Origin: Clostridia bacterium
Lineage (GTDB): Bacteria; Bacillota; Clostridia; Christensenellales; Aristaeellaceae
Length of the DNA stretch: 64,000 bases
Direction of reading: 5' to 3'
Assembly (NCBI GenBank): GCA_017549335.1
Contig: JAFYVB010000029.1
Location: 91,153 to 155,152 of the forward strand
The translations under genes and the position numbers were made by a program. Shown in pieces: positions 42,533-51,704 of this stretch; position 1 is the first letter of the stretch, and each line of letters starts with the position of its first letter. Under the pieces are notes generated by a model. It worked only from the letters and a program-made list of their open reading frames with translations. It was not told where the DNA came from and did not search any database.

Positions 42533-43447
42533 ATGAATAAATCTCCTATTCTCGTGGTTATGGCCGCCGGTCTCGGCAGCCGTTTCGGCGGTATCAAGCA
42601 AATGGCGTCCTTCGGCGAGCACGGCGAATGCATCATCGACTATTCCCTGTATGACGCCTACCGCGCAGGATTCCGCCGCGTTGTATTCATTGTCAGCGAA
42701 GCCATCAAAGATACCTTCCGCGAAAAAATCGGCGTTCACGTCGAAAAGCTGATGGAAGTGCATTACGTCGTCCAGCGTCCCGATACGCTGCCCGAGGGCT
42801 GCACCTATCCCGAAGGCCGTCAGAAGCCTTGGGGCACGGGTCATGCCATCATGTGCTGCCGCGACGTCATCGACGCGCCTTTCGCCGCCATCAACGGCGA
42901 TGATTTCTACGGACGCGACGCCTTTGAAAAAATCTACGCCTTCCTTACTGCCGCCGAAAAAGCGGGGCAGTACGCCATGGTGGGCTTCGAGATCAGAAAC
43001 ACCGTTTCGGAAAACGGTTACGTTTCCCGCGGCGTATGCACGGCGGACGAAAACGGTTATCTTGCCAGCATCATCGAGCGTACCCACATCATTTCCACCT
43101 GCGACGGCCCTATGTTCACCGAAGACGGGACAAATTACATTCGCCTTGCGGAGAATACCCCCGTTTCCATGAACCTTTGGGGCTTCACTGAAGATTTCAT
43201 GGCCGAGCTGTGGAAACGCTTCCCCGCCTTCTGGCAGGATGCCATGGCGAATAACCCCATGAAAGGCGAATACTTCCTGCCCTTTGTGGTAAACGACGTC
43301 ATGCAGGACAAGCTCGCCACCGCCCGTCTTCTGCATACCGACAGCAAATGGTACGGCGTCACCTATCAGGAAGACCTGCCCGCCGTAAAAAAGGCCATCG
43401 GCGATATGATCAAAGCCGGCGAGTATCCCTCTCCCCTGTTCAAGTAA
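42533..43447 (+). CDS. Nucleotidyltransferase family protein (sugar-phosphate NTP transferase-like)
   Basis: 304 residues. The N-terminal Rossmann-like signature VVMAAGLGSRFGGIKQM binds the nucleoside triphosphate. KPWGTGHAIMC and FAAINGDDFYGRDAF are the substrate-contact and metal-binding segments of the glucose-1-phosphate thymidylyl/uridylyl-transferase fold. The sugar is not evident. It is monocistronic, with its own promoter and terminator. Confidence 0.9.
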   Translation: MNKSPILVVMAAGLGSRFGGIKQMASFGEHGECIIDYSLYDAYRAGFRRVVFIVSEAIKDTFREKIGVHVEKLMEVHYVVQRPDTLPEGCTYPEGRQKPWGTGHAIMCCRDVIDAPFAAINGDDFYGRDAFEKIYAFLTAAEKAGQYAMVGFEIRNTVSENGYVSRGVCTADENGYLASIIERTHIISTCDGPMFTEDGTNYIRLAENTPVSMNLWGFTEDFMAELWKRFPAFWQDAMANNPMKGEYFLPFVVNDVMQDKLATARLLHTDSKWYGVTYQEDLPAVKKAIGDMIKAGEYPSPLFK

Positions 43448-43457
43448 AACACTTCTC

Positions 43458-43488
43458 ACAGACCGCGCTCAATGTGCGGTCTGTTTTT
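43458..43488 (+). terminator. Terminator of the nucleotidyltransferase gene
   Basis: ACAGACCGC, 9-base loop, GCGGTCTGT, then TTTT. No matching T-run on the opposite strand. Confidence 0.85.
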
Positions 43489-43492
43489 CATT

Positions 43493-44536
43493 TCAATCGT
43501 GCTGTTCGGCAGCGATCTTAAGCGCCGTTTTGGAACCCAGCAGCTGAATATCCCGCACCTGTCCCGTCACGCCGTCCAAAAGGCCGGGGACGTTGCGCAG
43601 GTCGTTGTTCCACATCTCCCAATCGGACAGCACGGCGTACGCCATGGAATCGCAGTCCATATCGCAGCTCATGCGGGAGAACGTGTGCATCACTTCTTCC
43701 TCATCGCGGATGGGATAGTACGCTTCTTCGCGGACGCCCTGATAGCCGCCCTTGCCGTCATCTCTTGCTCCGGCATAGAACATGATCAAAGCGCTTAAGG
43801 CAAAGCACAGGCACGGGGGCACGGATTTTTTATTCTGCACATGCCGGGCAAGCATGGGCAGCACGTAGCGTGCGTAGCGGGAAACGCTGTTTTCCGCCAG
43901 ATCGGTAAGCAAAAGATTTTCCCCTTCCTTGCCCAAGGCAATGAACACGTCGGCGGCATAGCGAAGCGCTTCTTCCCTTGAAAGAGAAAGCTGCGGCGCG
44001 ATCTCATCCGCCAGTGCATGGGCGGCAAAATCACGGACGAATTCATCCTCCATGCATTCCTTGACAGTATTGAGTCCGCAAAGATAGGCAGGGGTCGGCA
44101 GTATGGCGCGCACGCCCTCGTGCATGGCAAGGTATGCCTCCAGATGGGCGGAAAAATCCTTTACCGGCACAACGCCGCAATTTTTCCAATCACAAAGCGC
44201 GGCAACGGCCTCGCTCTCCTCCAGCACAACACGGTCGGGAGCTGCGAGCAGCGCCGATACAAAGTGATTTTCCGTGACCAGCCAGTTAAGATACGCGGCC
44301 TCCCGGCCGTTTTCCACAGCTGAAGCAATCACGCGCTCCTTGAATCGATCCGCACTGTGCGCAGCGGCTTCAAAACAGAATACATACGCGCTCTGCTTTT
44401 TCCGGTACTGCGCAAACAAAATATTTTCAGCGTCGGCAGACTGCAAAACGCTGTCGCAGATAATGGCATCAGCCATGATATTTTCAAAAAACGGCACTTT
44501 TCCGTCGGTGAGATAAACGGTTTTATACTCGGGCAT
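43493..44536 (-). CDS. Degenerate tagaturonate reductase/mannitol dehydrogenase-like protein
   Basis: 347 residues. The second half matches the C-terminal domain of UxaB: GLNTVKECMEDEFVRDF, RYARYVLPMLARHVQNKK, CFALSALIMFYAGAR, YPIRDEEEV and WEMWNNDLRNVPGLLD line up with UxaB in order. The family is normally about 480 residues, with an N-terminal NAD-binding Rossmann domain (GxGxxxR). Here that part is missing or replaced by about 130 residues without a glycine-rich loop. The catalytic Lys and the Asn-x-x-His of the family (KxxxxLNGAH in UxaB) are not kept: the equivalent stretch reads HEGVRAILPTPAY. Oxidoreductase activity is unlikely. The gene looks intact, with a good promoter and GGAAGG, so it is kept for some other role. 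Confidence 0.8.
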   Translation of the reverse strand: MPEYKTVYLTDGKVPFFENIMADAIICDSVLQSADAENILFAQYRKKQSAYVFCFEAAAHSADRFKERVIASAVENGREAAYLNWLVTENHFVSALLAAPDRVVLEESEAVAALCDWKNCGVVPVKDFSAHLEAYLAMHEGVRAILPTPAYLCGLNTVKECMEDEFVRDFAAHALADEIAPQLSLSREEALRYAADVFIALGKEGENLLLTDLAENSVSRYARYVLPMLARHVQNKKSVPPCLCFALSALIMFYAGARDDGKGGYQGVREEAYYPIRDEEEVMHTFSRMSCDMDCDSMAYAVLSDWEMWNNDLRNVPGLLDGVTGQVRDIQLLGSKTALKIAAEQHD

Positions 44537-44580
44537 GAAAATTTCCTTCCTCTGCTTTTGCAGAAAACAGAATATATTTC

Positions 44581-44609
44581 ATTATACCGCCTTTACATTC
44601 CATTGTCCA
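44581..44609 (-). promoter_or_regulatory. Promoter of the UxaB-like gene
   Basis: Minus strand: TGGACA (5 of 6), spacer of 17, TATAAT (6 of 6). It interleaves with the plus-strand promoter at 44592-44620. Confidence 0.8.
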
Positions 44610-44620
44610 GCGGATACAAT
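44592..44620 (+). promoter_or_regulatory. Promoter of the nuclease-helicase operon
   Basis: TTTACA (5 of 6), spacer of 17, TACAAT (5 of 6), about 30 bases before the ATG. It shares 18 bases with the divergent promoter, so both cannot be bound at once. Confidence 0.65.
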
Positions 44621-44650
44621 GGAATTACCCCATGAAAGGAGGCGGAAAGC

Positions 44651-46957
44651 ATGGAAAAAGAAAAAGTCCTCAGCGTTTCTGTTCGCAGGTTCGTTGAGTT
44701 TTCTCTGCTGGGCGGCGACATTCTCCCTGTTTCGCTTTCCGCCATGCAGGCAGGCATGCGCGGGCACAAAGCCCGTCAGGAGCAAAGCGGACAAACAGCG
44801 GAGCGATCCGTACGCTGGAAGGGCAAATGCGAAGGGCTTTCCTTTGACGTAAGCGGCAGGATCGACCTTTTGCACGAGACCCTTGACGTGCCGCTGATCG
44901 AAGAAATCAAGCTGATCTCGGAGCATTCCGAAGTTCCCGATACCCCTCTGCCCGTGCACCGCATGCAGGCTGTTTGCTATGCTTATATGTTCTGCGAGGA
45001 ATGTGGCTGCGAAACCATCTCCATTCAAGTGTCCTACGTTACGCAGGCGGGAGAAATCCGTGCTGTTTTCCCCGAAACGCTGACGCGCAAGGAAGCGGAG
45101 TCCCTGTTTTTCTCCGTGCTTTCCCCTTTTGCAAAATGGGAAAGCGATCTGAGCGCCTTCCGCACACTTCGCGATGAATCGCTGAAAGACCTGCCCTTTC
45201 CTTATTCCGCTTACCGTCCCGGTCAACGGGAAATGGCAGCACAGGTGTACACTGCCATACGATTGCAAAAGCGGCTGTTCGCAACGCTGCCCACCGGCAC
45301 AGGTAAAAGCGCAGCCACCCTTTTCCCTGCCCTCAAAGCGCTGGGCGAGGGCAAGACACGGCAGATCTTTTACCTCACGGCCCGCGGAACAGCCCGGGAA
45401 GCGGCATCCGACGCCCTTTCCCGTATGCGTGAAAAAGGCCTGCACGCCCGCAGTATGCTTTTGACCGCCAAGGAAAAGTGCTGTCCCATGACCTTCAAGC
45501 GCTGCCATCCCGATCACTGTCCCCGCGCCAAAGGGCATTATGACAGAGAAAGAGATGCGCTGCGCGCACTCCACGAAAAGTACGATCACTATACGTCCCA
45601 GATCATCGCAGAAACCGCAGAGGCTTATTGCGTCTGTCCCTTTGAATTATCCCTCGCACTTTGCGAAACGGCGGACGTGGTCATCTGCGATTACAATTAC
45701 GCCTTTGATCCCGCCGTGCTGCTGCGGCGTATCTTTGAACGCGGCCTGCGCTTAACGCTGCTCATCGATGAAGCCCATAACCTGCCCTCCCGCGTCCGCG
45801 ATATGCTGTCGGGTACGCTGGGCAGCAACGACGTCGTGCTGCTGCGCCGTGAATGCGGGAAAATCTACGACCGCAAGCATACGCTGTACAAGCTCTTCAA
45901 GCCGCTGATTGACGCGTTGCGAACTGTTTCTGCCGAGGATTTCGCCGCCGTCAGGCTGCATCAAACGCTGAGCGAATGCATCGACGCACTCTACCCCCAT
46001 CTTTCATCGCCTGCAAACGCTTTTCTCATTGAGCCCTTCCGCGAGATGCTCACATTCCGTGCAGCCCTTGAACGCTACAGCGCCTCTCCCGAAAATTACG
46101 CTTTGCTCATCAGCGAAAACGGCAAGGAAAAGAATATCCGTATTCTGGCCCTTGATATTGCCGAGCACCTGAAGCACTCTACCCGCAGAATGCTGGGCAG
46201 CATCTTTTTTTCAGCCACCCTTGATCCGCTTCCTGCCATGCAGCAAATGCTGGGCGGCGAGGAAGAAGACGCTTCCTTTGCCCTGCCTTCCCCTTTCCCT
46301 CCCGAAAACCTGCTGGTTCTCAGGCGGAATCTGGATACGCGCTATGAAAAACGCGCGGCCACCGCAGATGAGATCGTTCTTTCCATTGCAGCCATGTACG
46401 ACGCCAAACCCGGCAGCTATATCGCCTTTTTCCCAAGCTATGCTTATCTTTCTCTGGCTGCCGAAAGGCTCAGCGAGCTGCGCAGCGACATCCCCGTGAA
46501 TATTCAGGAGCGGGGTATGGACGAAGCGCTTCGGGAACAGTTTTTGAGCCGCATCCGTGAAAGCGAGGGACCGCTTTTGTCCCTGTGCGTGCTGGGCGGC
46601 GTGTTCTCCGAGGGCGTTGATCTGCCGGGGAAGGAATTGATCGGCGCCGCCGTCGTGGGTGTGGGCCTACCGCAGGTAAACGAAGAACAAAACCGCCTTC
46701 GCGCGTATTATGACGAAACGCTTTCCGACGGTTTTGGTTTTGCTTACCGTTATCCCGGTATGCACAAGGTGCTTCAGGCCGCGGGTCGCGTCATCCGCAG
46801 TGAAGAGGACAAAGGCGTTATTTTGCTGCTTGACAGCCGCTACGCCGAAAACGCCTACCGATCGCTGCTTCCGGGGCATTTTCGGGTAAATGCCGTCCGT
46901 GACGTGCAGGAAATTCGCGCATCAGCAGAGGATTTTTGGCACAAACATGGAATATAA
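44651..46957 (+). CDS. XPD/DinG-type helicase with N-terminal RecB-like nuclease domain
   Basis: 768 residues. Residues about 55-150 look like a RecB/Cas4-type PD-(D/E)XK domain: GRIDLL (Asp72), IEEIK (Glu85-x-Lys87) and MQAVCY (Q106-x3-Y110). The helicase has Walker A TLPTGTGKSAA and an Fe-S region with four Cys (KCCPM, RCHPDHC, then CVCPF), box II LIDEAHN, FSATLDP and the motif VI helix QAAGRVIRSEE. XPD-family helicases unwind DNA 5' to 3' with the Fe-S cluster as a wedge. A DNA repair or end-processing role fits. It is followed after 32 bases by DUF4364. Confidence 0.92.
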   Translation: MEKEKVLSVSVRRFVEFSLLGGDILPVSLSAMQAGMRGHKARQEQSGQTAERSVRWKGKCEGLSFDVSGRIDLLHETLDVPLIEEIKLISEHSEVPDTPLPVHRMQAVCYAYMFCEECGCETISIQVSYVTQAGEIRAVFPETLTRKEAESLFFSVLSPFAKWESDLSAFRTLRDESLKDLPFPYSAYRPGQREMAAQVYTAIRLQKRLFATLPTGTGKSAATLFPALKALGEGKTRQIFYLTARGTAREAASDALSRMREKGLHARSMLLTAKEKCCPMTFKRCHPDHCPRAKGHYDRERDALRALHEKYDHYTSQIIAETAEAYCVCPFELSLALCETADVVICDYNYAFDPAVLLRRIFERGLRLTLLIDEAHNLPSRVRDMLSGTLGSNDVVLLRRECGKIYDRKHTLYKLFKPLIDALRTVSAEDFAAVRLHQTLSECIDALYPHLSSPANAFLIEPFREMLTFRAALERYSASPENYALLISENGKEKNIRILALDIAEHLKHSTRRMLGSIFFSATLDPLPAMQQMLGGEEEDASFALPSPFPPENLLVLRRNLDTRYEKRAATADEIVLSIAAMYDAKPGSYIAFFPSYAYLSLAAERLSELRSDIPVNIQERGMDEALREQFLSRIRESEGPLLSLCVLGGVFSEGVDLPGKELIGAAVVGVGLPQVNEEQNRLRAYYDETLSDGFGFAYRYPGMHKVLQAAGRVIRSEEDKGVILLLDSRYAENAYRSLLPGHFRVNAVRDVQEIRASAEDFWHKHGI

Positions 46958-46989
46958 CAATAAACTGATCCATCCCCAAGGAGGACTTT

Positions 46990-47526
46990 ATGCTGCCCTT
47001 ACCGCACGCCATGATGGACGAGCAGGATCGCAAGCTCTACACCCTTTTGGCCCTTCGCGAGCTTGGCAGCTGCACCCATATGCAGCTGCTCCATTTCATG
47101 TTTGAAAACGATATCATGACCTTTTTCGACCTGTCGCTGGCGCTGGGCGAGCTGGTGGATGAAGGAAACGCCTCCAAAATGGCGCATCCCGCCGACAGCC
47201 TGTATGCCATCACCGATGCAGGCCTTGAAATGCTCACTTTTTTTGCCAACCGTATGCCCCACAGCAAGGTAACGTTGATCAAGGAAGCCGCCCCCGCATG
47301 GCGCGAAAAATTCACACGGGAAAAACAGTTTGTATCCAAGGTCACGCAGAACAAAAGCGGCGAATATCTTTTGCATCTCAAGCTCATGGACGGCTTTGAC
47401 GCCATGCTCAGCATTGACGTGCCCATCCCCGAGCGCTCCCTCGCCGAAAAGATGGCCGCCCGCTGGGAAGACAATGCCGGCGATATTTACCTGTACCTGA
47501 TGAACAAGCTGGGTGAAAACAAATGA
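46990..47526 (+). CDS. DUF4364 winged-helix protein
   Basis: 178 residues from the ATG after CAAGGAGG. The N-terminal 80 residues form a winged-helix-like fold ([35 protein letters not shown]), and the C-terminus is a small beta sheet. DUF4364 is largely confined to clostridia and is thought to be regulatory, without known targets. It overlaps ispDF by 4 bases. Confidence 0.9.
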   Translation: MLPLPHAMMDEQDRKLYTLLALRELGSCTHMQLLHFMFENDIMTFFDLSLALGELVDEGNASKMAHPADSLYAITDAGLEMLTFFANRMPHSKVTLIKEAAPAWREKFTREKQFVSKVTQNKSGEYLLHLKLMDGFDAMLSIDVPIPERSLAEKMAARWEDNAGDIYLYLMNKLGENK

Positions 47527-48665
47527 GCGTCTGGTCTGTTCTTCTCTCCGGCGGCAGCGGCACGCGCATGGGCTGCACCGGAAACAAAACGCTTTTGCCG
47601 CTGTTGGGCGAAAGCGTTATTTGTCATGGGCTGCGCACGCTGAAACGTCACTGCGACGGCATCGTGCTGGTGATTCGTCCCATAGATGAAGCCGAGATCC
47701 TTTCCGCGCTTCAAAAGAGCCGTCTTTCCGTCGACGCGATCGTCTATGGCGGAGCAGACCGTCAGGAGTCTGTCAAAAACGGTCTTGCGGTTCTCCCGGA
47801 GGATTGCGACATTGTGCTGATCCATGACGGTGCGCGGCCTTTGGTGGATGATGAAACGGTGCAAAACGTCATTTTTTCCGTCCGCGAATACGGCAGCGGC
47901 ATCGCTTCCACCCCCGTAACCGACACCTTCAAAGAAGTGGACGCGCAGAACGTCGCCGTATCCACCCCCGACAGAAGCCGTCTTCGCGCTGTGCAGACTC
48001 CCCAGGGCTTCAAAAAAGATCTGCTGCTCCGCGCCCACCGCGAAATCAGCGAACGCTGTACGGATGACGCGGCGCTGGTATCCATGCTGGGCGTTCCCGT
48101 GCACCTATGCGAAGGCAGCCGCAGCAACATCAAACTGACCACACCGGAGGATATCGCAATGGCCGAACACTATCTCCACGTCTTCCCCCGCATCGGACAT
48201 GGCTATGATGCCCACCGTCTGGTGGAAGGCCGCAAGCTCATTCTGGGCGGCGTTGATATTCCCTACGAAAAAGGTCTGTTGGGGCACAGCGACGCTGACG
48301 TGCTTCTTCATGCCATCACCGACGCCATGCTTGGCGCTGCCGCGCTGGGTGACATTGGCAAGCACTTCCCGGACAGCGATCCGAAATACAAAGGCATTTC
48401 TTCGCTGCTGCTGTTGGAAAATGCCGTTGCGCTGCTGCGTGAAAAGGGCTTTGAGCCTCTCAATGTGGACGCCACGGTCATCTGTCAGCGTCCCAAGCTG
48501 GCTATGCACATTCCCGCCATGCGCCAAAATATCGCCCGCGCCCTTCATATTTCCGTGGATTGTGTATCTGTCAAGGCCACCACTTCCGAAGGCATGGGCT
48601 TTGAAGGCGAAGGCCAGGGCATCAGCACCCATGCCGTTGCCATGCTTCGCTGCAATATTTTGTAA
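47523..48665 (+). CDS. ispDF: Bifunctional IspD/IspF enzyme of the MEP isoprenoid pathway
   Basis: 380 residues. IspD part (about 1-220): [45 protein letters not shown]. It makes CDP-methylerythritol from MEP. IspF part (about 223-380): [11 protein letters not shown] (metal-binding Asp and His), [31 protein letters not shown] and [14 protein letters not shown]-type [11 protein letters not shown]. It makes the cyclodiphosphate. The fused enzyme skips IspE, which would have to be encoded elsewhere. dxs lies at 52499-54364. Confidence 0.98.
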   Translation: MSVWSVLLSGGSGTRMGCTGNKTLLPLLGESVICHGLRTLKRHCDGIVLVIRPIDEAEILSALQKSRLSVDAIVYGGADRQESVKNGLAVLPEDCDIVLIHDGARPLVDDETVQNVIFSVREYGSGIASTPVTDTFKEVDAQNVAVSTPDRSRLRAVQTPQGFKKDLLLRAHREISERCTDDAALVSMLGVPVHLCEGSRSNIKLTTPEDIAMAEHYLHVFPRIGHGYDAHRLVEGRKLILGGVDIPYEKGLLGHSDADVLLHAITDAMLGAAALGDIGKHFPDSDPKYKGISSLLLLENAVALLREKGFEPLNVDATVICQRPKLAMHIPAMRQNIARALHISVDCVSVKATTSEGMGFEGEGQGISTHAVAMLRCNIL

Positions 48666-48743
48666 TTTTTTCTGTTTTCATGCAAGAATACGCGCCCTCT
48701 GTCCGTTATATGGTCAGAAAGCAATCTGGAGCGTGATGTACCA

Positions 48744-49253
48744 ATGTGGACCTGTATCAAGTGCAACAAGATCAACGACGATCTCTACCCCATCTGTTCC
48801 AACTGTTCTGCCAGCCGCAGCGCCGGCAGATTCGGCTCGGCGGCGCCCGCAAGAGTTGTTCCCTATCCGCCGGAACCCCAGGGGAAGCCCAAGACCGAAG
48901 AACCCGCTCCCGCGCCCGCGCCTCAAAGCGCCCCGCCCGCACCCGAATATATTCCCAATCCCGACGGCGTTCGTGCCGGCGGCGGAGTACGCTTTTTCGG
49001 TCGTCTGCTGATGCTCCTTCTTCCGCTGCTCACAGCAGCCGCCGCTTTCCTGAAATACAACAGCACCAAAGGCGCAATCGCGCTGCTGCTCAGTTTCGGC
49101 AATACGGCGCAGAACGTATCCGATATCTGGATCATCGCTGTTTATGTGCTCTTTTCCCTCGGCGCAGTGCTTTTATCGCTGCTTCCCGGTTTGTGGACGC
49201 TTTGCATCGGCAAGCTCTTGCACCGTTTCGCCAGAATGGAAGAACTTTTGTAA
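48744..49253 (+). CDS. Zinc-ribbon membrane protein
   Basis: 169 residues. The N-terminus is a zinc ribbon: CIKC, then CSNC. A Pro/Ala-rich linker (about 35-75) is followed by two hydrophobic helices (LLMLLLPLLTAAAAF and IIAVYVLFSLGAVLLSLLPG). The family is not recognised. The gene lies between ispDF and spoIIE. A second zinc-ribbon membrane protein, at 54537, has the same style of layout, though the sequences are not clearly homologous. Confidence 0.8.
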   Translation: MWTCIKCNKINDDLYPICSNCSASRSAGRFGSAAPARVVPYPPEPQGKPKTEEPAPAPAPQSAPPAPEYIPNPDGVRAGGGVRFFGRLLMLLLPLLTAAAAFLKYNSTKGAIALLLSFGNTAQNVSDIWIIAVYVLFSLGAVLLSLLPGLWTLCIGKLLHRFARMEELL

Positions 49254-49265
49254 GAAATATTCATC

Positions 49266-49298
49266 CGCCGACAGGAAAACCCTGTCGGCGTCTTTTTT
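49266..49298 (+). terminator. Terminator before spoIIE
   Basis: CGCCGACAGG, five-base loop, CCTGTCGGCG, then TC and TTTTTTT. Confidence 0.93.
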
Positions 49299-49347
49299 TG
49301 CGCTTCCGTTCGACGCATATACAGCCTTTTATACCGTATGCTGTCTT

Positions 49348-51681
49348 ATGAGCAAATCCGAATGGAGCGTGAAAAACGTGCACCAGACTGTACATACGCA
49401 AGTACACAGAAAACGCATTGCCAAAAGGTCGACTGTCCAAAGCCGTCTGCGTTTTCTTTTTGATGAAAATGCGCCCGCCTTTGCGCTGCGTATTTCGCAG
49501 ATCCTTTTGTTTTTCTTTTTAAGTTTAAGCGAATGTTTTGAATTGCCCTCACCCTTTGCCGCCTGCGCCGTGGGCGCCTATATCCTGGCGGGAAACGGGC
49601 TTTTTATGCCCATTCTCGGACTGTTCGCAAGCCTCGGTCTGCGTCTTTTCTGGCACGTTCCCGCAGACCTGTGGCAGTATATCGGCTGCGGTCTTTTAAT
49701 GCTTCTGAGCATTAAACCGCCCCGCAGCATCACGGCGATCTCCGCCGCCGTCACCGCCGTTTTATCACTGCGGATATTCGCGCTGATTATTTCCCCCTCC
49801 ACGCAAAAAGACATGGTGCTTTGCACCGTTTCCCTTTTGGTGGGCGCGCTGTGCACGCCGGCATTTTGCCACGTTGTCATGCTTTCCAAACGCCGTCTTG
49901 GCCGAATGGGGCTTGACGATCTGCTCTGTTGTCTTGTTTTGGGTGCGGTTTTGCTTTCAGGTGCGGGACGTGTTGTCATCGGCAGCATCAACGTGGGCTT
50001 TGCCCTTTCGGGAAGCATCATCCTGCTTGCCGCATCGGTATCGGGCTGCACCGCCGCCGTCAGCGCAGGATTGCTCAGCGGTATTGCGCTGTCACTGTGC
50101 GGGCATGCAGACGGCTACGTTGTATGCTTTGCCTTTTCGGGCGTAGTATGTGGGCTTTTGTACGGGCGCAAACGCATCTTTCTGTGCTTTGTCTACCTGC
50201 TTTGCTGCACATTCACATCCTACGCCATCCATTTTTCCTTTGATTTTGCCTATCTGAGTTCGGCCGCGATATCAACAGCACTCTTTCTGGCGATCCCCAG
50301 GCGCTTACTTTCAACAGCTTTCAACGTATCCCGCCGCCTTTCCCCCGACGCCACAGACAACGAAAACGCATACGCCCGGCACATGCGCGCTCAATGGGCT
50401 CACAATCTCCGGCTTTTATCCCAACTGCTGCCCGAGGTGCGAACGCCGGAGATCAACGTACGCGAACGGATGGACGATCTGATGGAGCGGCTGTGTGCGG
50501 GCTGCAACCGCATGCCCATCTGCTGGAGCGAAAACGCAGAAAAAACAGTGGAAATACTAACCGCGTACTTTGCCCAATCCGACCGCAGCGCACACATTCC
50601 CGACTGTCAGCGGCTGAATGCATGGCCTGCCCTTGCCCTTGATTACGAGAGAAGTGAACAGCAGCAGCTTTTGCGCAGCGCCTATGCCAATCGAGAACGC
50701 GACGCCACCCGCACGCATCTTTCTGCCATCGCACAAGCCATGTCTCAGCTTTCCGCGGACAGCCTGCAATGCGATAGGGATGACGACTCCCTGCTGGGCG
50801 AAGCCTCCTATCTGCTGCGGCAGCTGCGCATCACAGGACGCATCCTTTATGCCCTGCGGATTTCCCAGCACATCGCGGTAGCGCTGCGCTTTGAGCCCAC
50901 CGTCACGCGTCAGAAGCAGATCGAACGTTACTGCGATGAACTTTCCGCCCGGCTCAACCGACCGCTGCGCATCGCCCAGCGCAATAAGGATATGATCCTC
51001 ATCGAAGAAGCTCCGTCCCTCACCGTGGAATGCTTTCATCTGTCGGCTTCTTCCGGTGACGGCAACGGCGAAAACGGTGATTCCATCCTGCTGCGTACAG
51101 GGCGCGGCGGTGTGGAACTGGGTATGCTCAGCGACGGCATGGGACACGGCGCGCAAGCGCATGAAGAAAGCGAAAAAACGCTGGAGCTGTTATCCCTGTG
51201 TCTGGATTCGGGCTATCACGCGGAGGACGCCCTCAAAGCCATCAACTGTATCATGCTTTCGGCCACGGACGGCGAACAGTATGCCACCGTCGACCTGTGC
51301 GTTTCCGATCTGTGGGACGAGACGGCGACGCTCTATAAACTGGGCGCCTGTCCTTCCATTCTGATTTCAGGCGGCAGCATCCGCATTCTGCAAAGCAATG
51401 CCCTCCCCCTTGGCATCCTTCCCGAGATCAAGGCTTCCACCCATAAATTTCCCATTGCGGACGGCGATATGCTGATCCAGTTTTCGGATGGTTTGAGCGA
51501 TGCCTGCGGCGGTCTTCGCGCACTGGAGGGGCAGATTTCGCTTCTTGTGCGCGACAAACTGCAGCGCTCTCCCGAAACGGTATGCACCACGCTCATGTCG
51601 GCAGCCATGCGCCGCTGCGGCGGTGTACCGCCCGATGATATGACCGTTTTGTGCACGCGGTTCAAAAACAGCAAAAAATAA
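49348..51681 (+). CDS. spoIIE: Stage II sporulation protein E (PP2C phosphatase)
   Basis: 777 residues if started at ATG 49348, which has no good ribosome-binding site. GTG at 49378, ten bases after a GGAG, is an alternative. About ten membrane helices fill the first 300 residues, a long soluble region with an FtsZ-interacting type layout follows, and the C-terminal 200 residues are a PP2C-type phosphatase: LSDGMGHGAQAHEES (metal-binding Asp), IQFSDGLSDA and GGVPPDDMTVLCT. SpoIIE dephosphorylates SpoIIAA in the forespore, releasing sigma-F, so this genome has the core sporulation machinery. A single TTCGACG (6 of 7 bases of a reversed Spo0A box) lies at 49309-49315. Confidence 0.95.
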   Translation: MSKSEWSVKNVHQTVHTQVHRKRIAKRSTVQSRLRFLFDENAPAFALRISQILLFFFLSLSECFELPSPFAACAVGAYILAGNGLFMPILGLFASLGLRLFWHVPADLWQYIGCGLLMLLSIKPPRSITAISAAVTAVLSLRIFALIISPSTQKDMVLCTVSLLVGALCTPAFCHVVMLSKRRLGRMGLDDLLCCLVLGAVLLSGAGRVVIGSINVGFALSGSIILLAASVSGCTAAVSAGLLSGIALSLCGHADGYVVCFAFSGVVCGLLYGRKRIFLCFVYLLCCTFTSYAIHFSFDFAYLSSAAISTALFLAIPRRLLSTAFNVSRRLSPDATDNENAYARHMRAQWAHNLRLLSQLLPEVRTPEINVRERMDDLMERLCAGCNRMPICWSENAEKTVEILTAYFAQSDRSAHIPDCQRLNAWPALALDYERSEQQQLLRSAYANRERDATRTHLSAIAQAMSQLSADSLQCDRDDDSLLGEASYLLRQLRITGRILYALRISQHIAVALRFEPTVTRQKQIERYCDELSARLNRPLRIAQRNKDMILIEEAPSLTVECFHLSASSGDGNGENGDSILLRTGRGGVELGMLSDGMGHGAQAHEESEKTLELLSLCLDSGYHAEDALKAINCIMLSATDGEQYATVDLCVSDLWDETATLYKLGACPSILISGGSIRILQSNALPLGILPEIKASTHKFPIADGDMLIQFSDGLSDACGGLRALEGQISLLVRDKLQRSPETVCTTLMSAAMRRCGGVPPDDMTVLCTRFKNSKK

Positions 51682-51682
51682 A

Positions 51683-51701
51683 AGGCGGTTTTTAACCGCC
51701 T
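51683..51701. terminator. Bidirectional terminator between spoIIE and tlyA
   Basis: AGGCGGTT, TTT loop, AACCGCCT, with A/T-rich flanks on both sides. Confidence 0.75.
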
Positions 51702-51704
51702 GAT

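Noticed and set aside
49144-49347. N-terminal extension of SpoIIE
   Set aside because: Overlaps the zinc-ribbon gene and a strong terminator in another frame; composition unlike SpoIIE.
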